Of a DNA stretch of 40,693 bases, positions 1 to 8,312 are shown piece by piece. The stretch's first letter is position 1. Each line of letters begins with the position of its first letter. Source of the stretch: an uncultured Eubacteriales bacterium (GTDB lineage Bacteria; Bacillota; Clostridia; Christensenellales; CAG-138); contig URSN01000004.1 of the NCBI GenBank assembly GCA_900550525.1, positions 1 through 40,693 on the forward strand, written 5' to 3'. Under the pieces are notes generated by a model that was not told where the DNA came from, did not search any database, and saw only the letters and a program-made list of their open reading frames with translations. The position numbers and the translations under genes were made by a program.

Positions 1-91
1 GTTCCAATTCGACCCGGCGCGCGTGCGAGACGGGCTGATCTATGCGGAGAAACTGGGCAACCCGAAGGCGCTGAGCCGCTGCCGCGGCTAA
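1..91 (+). CDS. C-terminal end of an unidentified protein (partial)
   Basis: The window opens inside a reading frame whose first complete codon is at base 2 and which ends with TAA at 89-91. About 29 residues are visible, including FDPARVRDGLIYAEKLG, a charged tail that looks helical. I do not recognise the family from this fragment. The next gene starts 26 bp downstream with its own ribosome binding site on the same strand, so the two may be cotranscribed. Confidence 0.5.
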   Translation, partial: FQFDPARVRDGLIYAEKLGNPKALSRCRG

Positions 92-117
92 AGACGGAGA
101 GGAAGGGCTAAGCAGAG

Positions 118-1527
118 ATGGAAGAGAGGAAGAACGAACAGGCGGCAGGACGGCTGCGCCTTGCCATGACGCTGATCCCGCTGTTGGCGCTTTTGGGCTG
201 CTTTGCCCACTGGCTGCTGAACAACGAGCATCCGCGCGTGCTGGGCGTGGCGGCCGCCGCGGCGGTGACGCTGCTGTTTGCGCTGCTGGGCATCCGCTTC
301 ATCCCGCAGTGGATCGAGGCGTGGAGCGGCCTGCCGGAAGCGCCGTTTCGCGCGTGCGAGGGGCGGCGCAGCGGCCGGCGGCGGCGCATGCACCCGTTTT
401 TCCTGATCGTACTGGCGGCGCTGCTGTCCCGCCTTGCCATCTTTGCGCTGGCCTATGTGCTCGGCGCGCTGGAGGGCGGATACAGCGGCGGCATCTTCGA
501 CCGGCTCGACCTGTGGAACCCGGTCGGCATCGACTCGCGGCACTACCTGAGCATCGCGGAGTTCGGCTATCAGACCGAGGGGGACGCGCGGCTGCTGCTG
601 GTGTTCTTCCCGTTCTACCCGCTCGTGGTGCGCCTGTTCCACTATGTGTTCCAGGATTACCTCGTGTCCGGCCTGTTCGTGTCGAACATGTCGTTCCTGT
701 TCGCGGCGTACCTGCTCTACGAGCTGGCGCTGTTGGATATGGACCGCCGCGGCGCGCTGCGCGCGGTGAAGTACATCTGCATCCTGCCGGCCTCGTGCCT
801 GTTCTGCGCGCCGATGAGCGACAGCCTGTTCCTGCTGCTGACGGTGGCGTGCGTCTACCTTGCGCGCAGGAAGCTGTATGCGGCCGCGTGCGTGGTGGGC
901 TTTTTCGCCTCGTTCACGCGCATCCCGGGCGTGCTGCTGCTCGCGCCGGTGTGCTTTGAGCTCGTGGCCGATATCATCCGGCAGCGGCGCGCGGGGGAAG
1001 GCGGGCGGCGCTTCTGGTGGACGACGGCCGGCCGGTGCGCCGCGCTGCTGCTCATCCCGCTGGGGCTCGGACTGTACCTGTTCGTCAACTACCGCCTCAC
1101 GGGGGACTGGTTCCGCTTCCTGCAATACCAGCAGGAGAACTGGAGCCAGCGCCCGGGCTGGTTCTTCAACACCGCGGAGTATCAGACCATCTATGCGCTC
1201 AACGCCGCGCGCGAGGGCTCCACGGCCTTCTATGGGCTGTGGCTGCCAAACCTCGTCCACCTGTTCGGCGCGCTGGCGCTGGTCATCGCCGCGCAGAAGC
1301 GCCTGCGCCCGTCCTATGTGGCCTATTTCATCGCCTATTACGCGGTGACGATGGGCGCGACCTGGCTGCTGTCCGCCCCGCGGTATCTGACGGCGGCGTT
1401 CCCGCTCGCGCTCAGCCTGGCCGCCCTGACGGAGCGCAAATGGGCCGACGCGCTCGCCACGGCCGCCTGCCTGGCCGGGCTGCGCTTCTACCTGTTCGCC
1501 TTTTTGCAGCGCTGGTCGGTGTACTGA
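118..1527 (+). CDS. PIG-V-like GT-C membrane glycosyltransferase
   Basis: A 469-residue polytopic membrane protein with roughly ten hydrophobic segments. The first external loop holds GIDSRHYLSIAEFGY followed by FFPFYPLVVRLF and then CAPMSDSLFLLL. This order is typical of bacterial relatives of PIG-V mannosyltransferases (GT-C fold, polyprenyl-phosphate sugar donors), in which an acidic residue in the first loop is catalytic. By family, it would move a sugar onto a lipid or surface glycan on the outer face of the membrane; donor and acceptor cannot be read from the sequence. The ATG at 118 is chosen because GGAGAGGAAGG lies about 12 nt upstream. A strong hairpin follows the stop. A different GT-C family (PMT or ArnT type) is the main alternative. 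Confidence 0.75.
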   Translation: MEERKNEQAAGRLRLAMTLIPLLALLGCFAHWLLNNEHPRVLGVAAAAAVTLLFALLGIRFIPQWIEAWSGLPEAPFRACEGRRSGRRRRMHPFFLIVLAALLSRLAIFALAYVLGALEGGYSGGIFDRLDLWNPVGIDSRHYLSIAEFGYQTEGDARLLLVFFPFYPLVVRLFHYVFQDYLVSGLFVSNMSFLFAAYLLYELALLDMDRRGALRAVKYICILPASCLFCAPMSDSLFLLLTVACVYLARRKLYAAACVVGFFASFTRIPGVLLLAPVCFELVADIIRQRRAGEGGRRFWWTTAGRCAALLLIPLGLGLYLFVNYRLTGDWFRFLQYQQENWSQRPGWFFNTAEYQTIYALNAAREGSTAFYGLWLPNLVHLFGALALVIAAQKRLRPSYVAYFIAYYAVTMGATWLLSAPRYLTAAFPLALSLAALTERKWADALATAACLAGLRFYLFAFLQRWSVY

Positions 1528-1558
1528 GCCGGCCGCGCCCGGGCGGGGACATGCAAAG

Positions 1559-1590
1559 CGGCGGGGCTCCCGGTTGGGGGAGCCCCGCCG
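1559..1590. terminator. Bidirectional hairpin terminator
   Basis: A perfect 13-bp stem (1559-1571 with 1578-1590, arm CGGCGGGGCTCCC) with a 6-nt loop lies between two convergent genes. On the plus strand it is followed by TCCGTTTT; on the minus strand only a short T-rich stretch follows. It probably ends transcription from both sides. Confidence 0.7.
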
Positions 1591-1616
1591 TCCGTTTTCC
1601 GCTTCGTGCGGCGGCG

Positions 1617-2456
1617 TCAGGCCGCCGGATGGGGCGCGCCGCCATGCGCGCGCCGCCGGCGCGGCTTTGTCAGCAGGTACAGGCCGATCAGCAGCGCGGC
1701 CAGCGCGATGTTCAGCAGCCCGTACAGCGTGAACGCGCCGCCGACGGTGCTTTGCAGCGCGGCGACGAACTGCGCCGCCTGCGGGTTGGCCGCATCCTGC
1801 AGCGCCATATCCATCCCCCAGCCGGCCAGCAGCACGAGCGCGCCGGAGAGGACGGCCGTCACGCTCCACCAGATGAGCCCGACGCGCCCCCTGCGCCGGC
1901 GCTTTCCCAGCACGAGCACGAGCAGCAGACCGAACAGCAGCACCGCCACCGCCAGCAGGATGCGCGCCACGGGACTGAACAGCGTTTCCAGCGCGGCCAG
2001 CGTGTCCACGCTGATGCCGAGCGCGACCGCGAGCGACAGGCGGCTGGCGAGCATATCGTTGAGCTGGCGCGCCAGCTCCGCGGCCATGAGCGCGGCCACG
2101 GCCTCCGCCGCCTCGCCCAGCGCGGGGGCGAGCACGTCCCCCAGCAGCGCGGCGAGCTCCGCCTCGTCCACATCCGGCAGCTCGCCGCCGCGCACGAGCA
2201 CGGCGACCACCTCCGCCGCCAGGCGTCCGGCATAGGCGTTGAGCGGCCCGGCGTCCGCTTCACCGGCTTCAAGGCCGGCGCTTTCGGCCAGGTCGGCTAC
2301 GATGCTGTCCATCAGCCCCGCGCCTTCCACGGCGGCGGTCAGCGCGGCCGGGGCGACGAGCCTGTCCGCGACGAACAGGCAGGACAGCGCGGCCTGCGAA
2401 ACGAACAGCAGCGCCGCAAGCAGGATGGCGAACAGGATGCGCAAAACCTTCATCAT
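1617..2456 (-). CDS. Uncharacterised membrane protein
   Basis: Not recognised. The frame can start at 2471, but AAAGGAG lies 4 to 7 nt before the double ATG at 2456-2451, so MMKVLRILFAILLAA is the likely start (279 residues). An N-terminal hydrophobic segment is followed by about 130 residues of alanine- and glutamate-rich, mostly helical extracytoplasmic sequence. Three hydrophobic segments come next, the first of them followed by the basic loop GKRRRRGR, and the protein ends in a basic tail. The topology (a large outer domain between the first two membrane segments) and the lack of catalytic motifs suggest a structural or sensory envelope protein, which is inference. It is a single gene, convergent with the glycosyltransferase and divergent from the esterase operon. 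Confidence 0.65.
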   Translation of the reverse strand: MMKVLRILFAILLAALLFVSQAALSCLFVADRLVAPAALTAAVEGAGLMDSIVADLAESAGLEAGEADAGPLNAYAGRLAAEVVAVLVRGGELPDVDEAELAALLGDVLAPALGEAAEAVAALMAAELARQLNDMLASRLSLAVALGISVDTLAALETLFSPVARILLAVAVLLFGLLLVLVLGKRRRRGRVGLIWWSVTAVLSGALVLLAGWGMDMALQDAANPQAAQFVAALQSTVGGAFTLYGLLNIALAALLIGLYLLTKPRRRRAHGGAPHPAA

Positions 2457-2547
2457 GTCACTCCTTTGCATCGGGCGGTATGCGTAAAGATTACAGGTGT
2501 TAGTTTATAAAAGTTCCCGCGCGCTGTCAACCTTGCGCGGTTGGGGC

Positions 2548-2576
2548 TTGCCATTTTGGCCGCTTCCCCCTAAACT
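2548..2576 (+). promoter_or_regulatory. Sigma-A promoter of the esterase operon
   Basis: TTGCCA (2548-2553), a 17-bp spacer and TAAACT (2571-2576) lie about 32 bp before the TTG start of the esterase gene. They match the housekeeping consensus with optimal spacing. Confidence 0.6.
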
Positions 2577-2607
2577 GTTAGACAGCAACGACGAGGAGGA
2601 AGGGCCC

Positions 2608-3498
2608 TTGCATATCAAATCGAAGCTCCTGCGCGCGCAGATGTTCCTGCTGCGCCCCCTTGCGACCCAGCCGGGCGATTTCCGCACGGCGCGGCGGTTG
2701 CAGGAGGAATCCGGCAAGCTGATGACCCGGCATGAGGCGGCGTTCACGCCCGTGCCGCTGCCGCATTGCGAGGCGGAGCTGGCCGAGCCGCCGGAGGCGC
2801 CGCCCGCGCACGGCGTGCTGCTCTACCTGCACGGCGGCGGCTATACCGCCGGGATGCTCGAATACGCGCGCGGCTTTGGCAGCACGCTGGCGGTGCGCAC
2901 GGGCTACCCCGTCCTCTACCCGGCCTACCGCCTGGCGCCGGAGGACCCGTACCCAGCCGCGCTCGACGACGCGGAGGACGCCTACCGCCATCTGCTCGAG
3001 AGCGGCTATGACGCAAAGCAGGTCGTGCTCGCGGGCGAATCGGCCGGGGGCGGGCTGTGCTTTGCGCTGTGTCTGCGCCTGCGCGGCCGCGGCCTGCCGC
3101 TGCCGGCGGGCGTGGTCGCCGTCTCGCCCTGGGCGGATCTGACGTGCGGCGGCGCGTCGTATGCGGACAACGCGGGCAAGGACCCGCTGCTCACGCGCGA
3201 GGAGCTGCTCGAGAGCGCGGCGGCCTACGCCGGCGGCGCGCCGCTCACCGACCCGTACGTCTCCCCCCTGTACGGCGACCTCGCCGCTCTGCCGCCCGCG
3301 CTGCTGTTCGCCGGCGGGGACGAGCTGCTGCTGGATGACATGCGCGCGCTCTTTGCGCGCCTTAAGGAAGCGGGGTGCGCCGTGCGCCGCTTCGTCGCGC
3401 CGGAGATGTGGCACGCCTATGTGCTCTACGGCGTGGAGGAGGCGGAGCCGGACTTTGTGCGCATCGGCGATTTTGTGCGCGAGGCGTTCGAGCCGTGA
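2608..3498 (+). CDS. Alpha/beta hydrolase, hormone-sensitive-lipase family
   Basis: A 296-residue cytoplasmic esterase of the HSL / Abhydrolase_3 family. The oxyanion-hole motif LHGGG is near residue 75, the nucleophile elbow GESAGG near residue 140, and the acid and histidine fall in GGDELLLDD and EMWHAY near the C-terminus, so the triad is complete. An upstream ATG-initiated frame from 2497 exists, but it would include the promoter. The TTG at 2608 has GAGGAGGAAGG 4 nt upstream and is the better start. Its stop overlaps the GTG start of the acyltransferase gene by 4 bp, so the two are translationally coupled. By family it hydrolyses carboxylic esters of short or medium chain; the physiological substrate is unknown. 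Confidence 0.85.
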   Translation: MHIKSKLLRAQMFLLRPLATQPGDFRTARRLQEESGKLMTRHEAAFTPVPLPHCEAELAEPPEAPPAHGVLLYLHGGGYTAGMLEYARGFGSTLAVRTGYPVLYPAYRLAPEDPYPAALDDAEDAYRHLLESGYDAKQVVLAGESAGGGLCFALCLRLRGRGLPLPAGVVAVSPWADLTCGGASYADNAGKDPLLTREELLESAAAYAGGAPLTDPYVSPLYGDLAALPPALLFAGGDELLLDDMRALFARLKEAGCAVRRFVAPEMWHAYVLYGVEEAEPDFVRIGDFVREAFEP

Positions 3499-4775
3499 CG
3501 GCGGGCGGGCGCTGGCTGCGGCTCGACAACGCCGCAAAGATCTATCCGGCCGCGAGCAGCCGCCGCTGGCACGCGCTGTTCCGCCTGTCCGCCACGCTCG
3601 ACGAGCCGGTGGACCCGGAGCTGCTCATGCAGGCGCAGCGGCGCATGGTGCGGCGCTTCCCGTCGTTCTATGTGCGGCTTCGGCGCGGCATGTTCTGGTA
3701 CTATCTGGAGGGCACGGACGCGTGCGCGCCCGTGGAGGCGGACGGGGAATCGCCCTGCCTGCCGCTGAGCCGCCGCGAGGCGCGCGGCGGGCTGTGCCTG
3801 CGCGTGCGCTGCTGGGACCGCCGCATCGCGGTGGAATTTTTCCACGTCCTCACGGACGGCACGGGCGGGCTGTGCTTTTTGAAAACGCTCGTGGCGGAAT
3901 ATCTGACGCTGCGCTACGGCGCGCGCATCCCGCGCGGCGACGGCGTGCTCGATTGCGGCGAGCCGCCGCGGCCGGAGGAGCTCGCGGACAGCTTCCTCGA
4001 AAACGCCGGCGACGTGGCCGTGGACAGGAGCGAGGCGGACGCCTATCACCTCAGCGGCGACCTTGAGCCGGACGGCTTCATCCGCCTGACGTGCGCCAGC
4101 ATGCCCGCCGAACAGGTGCGCGAGCGGGCAAGGGCGTTGGGCGTCAGCGTGACCACGTATCTTACGGCGCTGCTCATCGACGCCGGGTGCGAGTTGCAGC
4201 AGCGCGACGGCATCGCCCGCCGCAGCCGCCGGCCGGTCAAGGTCTGCGTGCCGGTGAACCTGCGCCCCTTTTTCAAAAGCGGGACGCTGCGCAACTTCGC
4301 CAGTTATGTCAACCCGGGCGTGGACGCGCGGCTCGGCCCCTATACGATCGAGGAGATCGCGCAGGCGGTGCACCACCATTTGGGCGCGGAGGCGACGGCC
4401 AAGCGCCTCGGCGCGAAGTTCACCGCGAACGTCAGCTCCGAGCGCAACGCGCTGCTGCGCCTTACGCCGCTGTTTTTGAAGAACATGGCGATGAAGTGCG
4501 CGTTCCTGCTCGTGGGCGACCGCAAGACGACCACGATCCTGTCAAACCTCGGCCCCGTGGCGCTGCCGGAGGCGATGGCAGCGCATGTGACGCGCATGGA
4601 GTTCGTGCTCGGGCCGCTCTCGCGCAACCCCGTGGCGTGCGCCGCGCTGACCTACGGCGGCACGCTGTATTTGAACCTGACCAGCACGCTGCGCGTCCCC
4701 GCGCTCGAGCATGCGTTCCTGACGCGGCTTGTCAAGCAGGGCGTCCACGTGAAGGTGGAAAGCAACCAGAGGTGA
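3495..4775 (+). CDS. Condensation-fold (alcohol acetyltransferase-like) acyltransferase
   Basis: A 426-residue protein of the CoA-dependent acyltransferase / condensation-domain superfamily. The catalytic motif HxxxDG is present as FFHVLTDGTGG near residues 115-125, and the second half carries the typical VKVCVPVNLRPFF and LSNLGPV segments of the solvent channel (DFGWG-like) region. The closest named group is alcohol O-acetyltransferase (AATase-like). The GTG at 3495 overlaps the esterase stop as GTGA; an open frame extends further upstream to 3375 but only through the esterase gene. The context, an esterase before it and a zinc-ribbon membrane protein after it, suggests that one enzyme makes and the other breaks an acyl ester. 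Acceptor and acyl donor are unknown. Confidence 0.75.
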   Translation: MTAGGRWLRLDNAAKIYPAASSRRWHALFRLSATLDEPVDPELLMQAQRRMVRRFPSFYVRLRRGMFWYYLEGTDACAPVEADGESPCLPLSRREARGGLCLRVRCWDRRIAVEFFHVLTDGTGGLCFLKTLVAEYLTLRYGARIPRGDGVLDCGEPPRPEELADSFLENAGDVAVDRSEADAYHLSGDLEPDGFIRLTCASMPAEQVRERARALGVSVTTYLTALLIDAGCELQQRDGIARRSRRPVKVCVPVNLRPFFKSGTLRNFASYVNPGVDARLGPYTIEEIAQAVHHHLGAEATAKRLGAKFTANVSSERNALLRLTPLFLKNMAMKCAFLLVGDRKTTTILSNLGPVALPEAMAAHVTRMEFVLGPLSRNPVACAALTYGGTLYLNLTSTLRVPALEHAFLTRLVKQGVHVKVESNQR

Positions 4776-4782
4776 TCTGACC

Positions 4783-5481
4783 ATGGCCTATTGTCCCAAC
4801 TGCGGCGTGGAGCTCGCGCCGTCGGAGGCGCGCTGCCCGCTGTGCGGCGCGCCCGCCCCGCAGCCGCCGGGCGCGGGGAAGCCGTATCCGCCCGCCGCCA
4901 ACGCGCCCGAGGAGCGCCATGCGCCGCGCAAGCGCCGCACGTTCGCGCTCGCCTGCGCGATCCTGCTGCTCATCCCCGTGCTCACGTGCGTGGTGAGCGA
5001 CCTGAGCATCGGCGGCACACTGACGTGGGCGTGGTATGTGATCGCGGCGTTTGCGCTGCTGTATGTGTTCCTGTTCCCGCCGCTGCTGCTGCTGCGCCGC
5101 CGGCTGGCGGTCAGCCTCGCGCTCGACTGCCTGGGCGTGATCGGGTTCCTGTGCGCCATGGAGCGGCTCACGGGCGGGAGCTGGTTTCTGCCCTTCGGGC
5201 TGCCGGCCGCGCTGCTGGTGTTCGCGGTGCTGTTTGCGGTGGTGCTGCTGGTGCGCAAATCCCCGTGGAACCTGCTCAAGATCCTCGCCGCCATATTGTG
5301 CGGCATGGGCGTGTTCGTCGTTGCGCTCGAATGGCTCATCAACCGCAGCTTCTATCCCGCAAGGGCGATCAGCTGGTCGGTCTACACCTGCATCCCCTGC
5401 CTGCTGCTTGGCGCGGCGCTGTTTGTGATCGACCGCAACCCGGCCTGCAAGCAGGAGCTCAAAAAGCGCTTCTTCTTCTAA
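4783..5481 (+). CDS. Zinc-ribbon polytopic membrane protein (DUF6320-like)
   Basis: A 232-residue protein starting with a rubredoxin-type zinc ribbon (CPNCG near residues 4-8, CPLCG near 18-22), a proline-rich linker, and then six or more hydrophobic segments. There are no enzyme motifs. Length and layout resemble the DUF6320 group, which I recall next to esterase/acetyltransferase pairs in Clostridia; this assignment is from memory and moderate. The ATG at 4783 is 7 bp after the acyltransferase stop, with GAGGTGAT overlapping that stop as ribosome binding site. It is the last gene of the operon. Transmembrane partnering with the acyltransferase is inference. Confidence 0.7.
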   Translation: MAYCPNCGVELAPSEARCPLCGAPAPQPPGAGKPYPPAANAPEERHAPRKRRTFALACAILLLIPVLTCVVSDLSIGGTLTWAWYVIAAFALLYVFLFPPLLLLRRRLAVSLALDCLGVIGFLCAMERLTGGSWFLPFGLPAALLVFAVLFAVVLLVRKSPWNLLKILAAILCGMGVFVVALEWLINRSFYPARAISWSVYTCIPCLLLGAALFVIDRNPACKQELKKRFFF

Positions 5482-5510
5482 TCGCGCGCTCCGCCGCCGG
5501 GTTCTGCGCC

Positions 5511-5600
5511 GGGCGTCCCCCGCGCGCCGCGCTTTGACGCATATTGGCACGGTCGCACAGGGGCAGGCGGAGGGCGTCTCCCGCCGCGCCGCGCTTTGAC
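5511..5600 (+). repeat. Imperfect direct repeat upstream of the DUF512 gene
   Basis: Bases 5511-5538 and 5572-5600 are near-identical copies (one substitution, one single-base indel) that end in the same GCGCCGCGCTTTGAC. The second copy supplies the -35 element TTGACT of the promoter at 5596. The first copy has TTGACG but no usable -10 at the right distance. Confidence 0.7.
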
Positions 5601-5624
5601 TTTTGCGCCGCGCGCTGGTATACT
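5596..5624 (+). promoter_or_regulatory. Near-consensus sigma-A promoter, start point close to the ATG
   Basis: TTGACT (5596-5601), a 17-bp spacer and TATACT (5619-5624). The expected transcription start is about 5630-5632, only 1 to 3 nt before the ATG at 5633, so the mRNA would be essentially leaderless. Confidence 0.75.
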
Positions 5625-5632
5625 GCTGGCAT

Positions 5633-6967
5633 ATGGTAAAAAATGCACGCCAACAGCAGAGGATCGCGTGCGTGGACCCGGGCTCGCCCGCCGCGCGCGC
5701 CGGGGTGCGGCCGGGGGAGGCGCTGCTGGCCATCAACGGCGAGCCGGTCCACGACCTGATCGATTATGAATATCTGACCGCGCAGGCGCAGCTGGAGCTT
5801 GCGCTGCTCGCGCCGGACGGCGCGCGGCGCGCCGTGCGCGTGGCCAAGCGCGACGAGGAACCGCTGGGCCTCGGCTTTGCCACGAGCCTGATGAGCGACA
5901 TGCGCACCTGCTCGAACCGCTGCATCTTCTGCTTTGTGGATCAGATGCCGCGCGGCGTGCGCAAAAGCCTGTCCGTCAAGGACGACGACTGGCGCCTCTC
6001 GTTCATCATGGGCAACTATGTGACGCTCACCAACGTGTCCGAGGAGGAGTTTTCGCGCATCCTGCGCCGCCGCGTCAGCCCGCTGTACGTCTCCGTCCAC
6101 GCGACGGAGCCGGAGCTGCGCGTGAGGATGATGCGCAACCGCACCGCCGGGCGGCTGATGGAACGGCTCGAGCGCCTCGCCGGGGCGGGGCTTCGCTTTC
6201 ACGCGCAGGTGGTGTGCTGCCCCGGCGTGAACGACGGAGCGGCGCTTATGCGCACGCTGTCGGATCTGTATAAGCTCCACCCCGCGGCGCAGTCCGTGGC
6301 GGTCGTGCCGGTGGGGCTGACGCGCTACCGGGACGGGCTGACGCCGCTTCGGCCCTATACGCCGGACGAGGCGCGGGAGATGATCGCCCGCGTGGAAGCA
6401 TTTGCCGCGCAGGCGCGGCAGGCGCGCGGCACGTCGTTTGCGTTCCTCTCGGACGAGTGGTACCTGCTCGCGGGCGCGCCGCTGCCGCCGTACGAGGCGT
6501 ATGAGGACTTCCCGCAGATCGAAAACGGCGTGGGGCTGCTGCGGCTGTTTGAGGCGTCGTTTCGCGAGGCGCTCTCGGAGCGCGCGCCGCTTGCCGGGCG
6601 CGCCGCCATATCGATGGCGGGCGGCGCGGCGGCCTACCCGTTTTTTTCCGCGCTCTACCGCGCGCTCGCGCCCTACGGGTTCGACCTGGCGCTCTACCCG
6701 GTCGAAAACGAATACTTTGGCGGCAACGTGAGCGTCGGCGGCCTCGTCACCGGGCGCGACCTGGTGCGCGCGCTCTCCGGCCGCCTGCGCACGCAGACGC
6801 TGCTGCTGCCGGCGAACATGCTGCGCGAGGGGGAGGACGTGTTCCTCGACGGCATGACGCTTTCCGAGCTGGAGCGCGCGCTGCATGTGCGCGCGCTGCC
6901 GGTGGGCACGGGCGAGGAGCTGGTCGAGACCCTGTACGCCTGCGCGCAGGACAGTCTGCAACGATAG
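5633..6967 (+). CDS. DUF512 family protein (PDZ + radical-SAM-like)
   Basis: A 444-residue protein. A short PDZ-like N-terminus (VDPGSPAARAGVRPGEALLA) is followed by a radical-SAM-type cluster motif CSNRCIFCF near residues 95-103 with DQMPRGVRKSL, and then by the C-terminal DUF512 region. The family is near-universal in Clostridia and usually sits beside der; its reaction is not established. I place the start at the ATG at 5633, since homologues begin shortly before the I..VDPGSPA segment. No Shine-Dalgarno precedes it, which agrees with a leaderless transcript from the promoter at 5596. A GTG at 5671 is an alternative but would cut into the PDZ motif. Der follows after 9 bp. Confidence 0.85.
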   Translation: MVKNARQQQRIACVDPGSPAARAGVRPGEALLAINGEPVHDLIDYEYLTAQAQLELALLAPDGARRAVRVAKRDEEPLGLGFATSLMSDMRTCSNRCIFCFVDQMPRGVRKSLSVKDDDWRLSFIMGNYVTLTNVSEEEFSRILRRRVSPLYVSVHATEPELRVRMMRNRTAGRLMERLERLAGAGLRFHAQVVCCPGVNDGAALMRTLSDLYKLHPAAQSVAVVPVGLTRYRDGLTPLRPYTPDEAREMIARVEAFAAQARQARGTSFAFLSDEWYLLAGAPLPPYEAYEDFPQIENGVGLLRLFEASFREALSERAPLAGRAAISMAGGAAAYPFFSALYRALAPYGFDLALYPVENEYFGGNVSVGGLVTGRDLVRALSGRLRTQTLLLPANMLREGEDVFLDGMTLSELERALHVRALPVGTGEELVETLYACAQDSLQR

Positions 6968-6976
6968 GAGAAGCGT

Positions 6977-8308
6977 ATGAGCACCAAACCGCTGGTCGCC
7001 CTCGTCGGGCGGCCCAACACAGGCAAATCCACGCTGTTCAACCGGCTTGTCGGCCGCCGCGTCGCCATTGTGGAGGATACGCCCGGCGTCACGCGCGACC
7101 GCATCTATGGCGATGCGGAGTGGCTGCAATACGCCTTTACGCTGATCGATACCGGCGGCATCGAGCCGGCGTGCGAGGATCAGATCGCCGTGCAGATGCG
7201 CCGCCAGGCGGAGCTGGCCGTGGCCGCGGCGGATGTGATCGTGTTCCTCGTGGACGCTCGCGAGGGCCTGACCGACGCCGACGCGGAGGTCGCCGGCCTG
7301 CTGCGCCGCAGCCGCAAGCCCATCGTGCTGGCGGTCAACAAGGTGGACGCGCAGAAGTTTGAGGACGCGGCGTACGAGTTTTACGCGCTGGGCCTTGGCG
7401 ACCCGATCACCATTTCCGCCGCGCAGGGGCTGGGCCTTGGCGACCTGCTGGACGCGGTCGTGCGGGACTTCCCGGCCGCGCCGCAGGAGCAGGAGGGGGA
7501 GCGGCCCATCCGCATCGCGGTGGCGGGCAAGCCGAACGAGGGCAAGTCCAGCCTGGTCAACGCGCTGCTGGGGGAGGAGCGCGTGATCGTGTCCGACGTG
7601 CCGGGCACCACGCGCGACGCGATCGACACCCCGTTTGAGCGCAACGGGCGGCGCTATACGCTCGTGGATACGGCGGGGCAGCGCCGCAAGCGCAGCATCG
7701 AGGACGAGAGCATCGAGCGCTACAGCGCCATCCGTTCCCTCGCGGCCGTGCGCCGCGCGGACGTGGTGCTGCTCGTGTGCGATGCGAGCGAGGGCCTGAG
7801 CGAGCAGGATGTGCGCATCGCCGGCTATGCGCACGAGGAGGGCAAGCCCTCCGTGCTGCTGATGAACAAGTGGGACCTGGTCCAAAAGGATACCCATACC
7901 ATCGAGCGGTACAAAAAGGACGCCCTGCGCGACCTGGCGTTCATGAGCTATGTGCCGATGCTGTTCCTGTCGGCCAGGACCGGGCAGCGGGTGGACCGCG
8001 TGCTCGGCCTTGCGGACGCGGTGTATGAGCAGAGCTGCCGCCGCATATCCACCGGCACGCTCAACGACGTGGTGGGCGAGGCGGTCATGGCCAACGAGCC
8101 GCCCTCGGACAAGGGGCGCCGCCTGCGCATCTATTACGCGACGCAGGCGGCCGTGCAGCCGCCCACATTCATCGTGTTCGTCAACGACGAGGCGCTCGCG
8201 CATTTTTCCTACCGCCGGTATCTGGAGAACTACCTGCGCAAATCCTTCGGGCTCGACGGCACGCCGGTCCGGCTGTTCTTCCGCACCCGCAGGCGCGAGG
8301 AGGGATGA
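6977..8308 (+). CDS. der: Ribosome-assembly GTPase Der (EngA)
   Basis: A 443-residue protein with the tandem GTPase architecture unique to Der. The first G domain has GRPNTGKST (residues 10-18), DTGG and NKVD; the second has GKPNEGKSS (near residue 184), DTAGQ and NKWD; a KH-like C-terminal domain ends in a basic tail. It acts in the cytoplasm in maturation of the 50S ribosomal subunit. The start ATG has AGGAG overlapping the DUF512 stop. The gene is full length compared with typical Der (about 440 residues). It sits between the DUF512 gene and plsY, the usual clostridial order. Confidence 0.97.
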   Translation: MSTKPLVALVGRPNTGKSTLFNRLVGRRVAIVEDTPGVTRDRIYGDAEWLQYAFTLIDTGGIEPACEDQIAVQMRRQAELAVAAADVIVFLVDAREGLTDADAEVAGLLRRSRKPIVLAVNKVDAQKFEDAAYEFYALGLGDPITISAAQGLGLGDLLDAVVRDFPAAPQEQEGERPIRIAVAGKPNEGKSSLVNALLGEERVIVSDVPGTTRDAIDTPFERNGRRYTLVDTAGQRRKRSIEDESIERYSAIRSLAAVRRADVVLLVCDASEGLSEQDVRIAGYAHEEGKPSVLLMNKWDLVQKDTHTIERYKKDALRDLAFMSYVPMLFLSARTGQRVDRVLGLADAVYEQSCRRISTGTLNDVVGEAVMANEPPSDKGRRLRIYYATQAAVQPPTFIVFVNDEALAHFSYRRYLENYLRKSFGLDGTPVRLFFRTRRREEG

Positions 8309-8312
8309 GAGC

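Noticed and set aside
680..686. 0A box (TGTCGAA) near the start of the window
   Set aside because: It is inside the glycosyltransferase coding sequence, far from any promoter; a chance match is expected.
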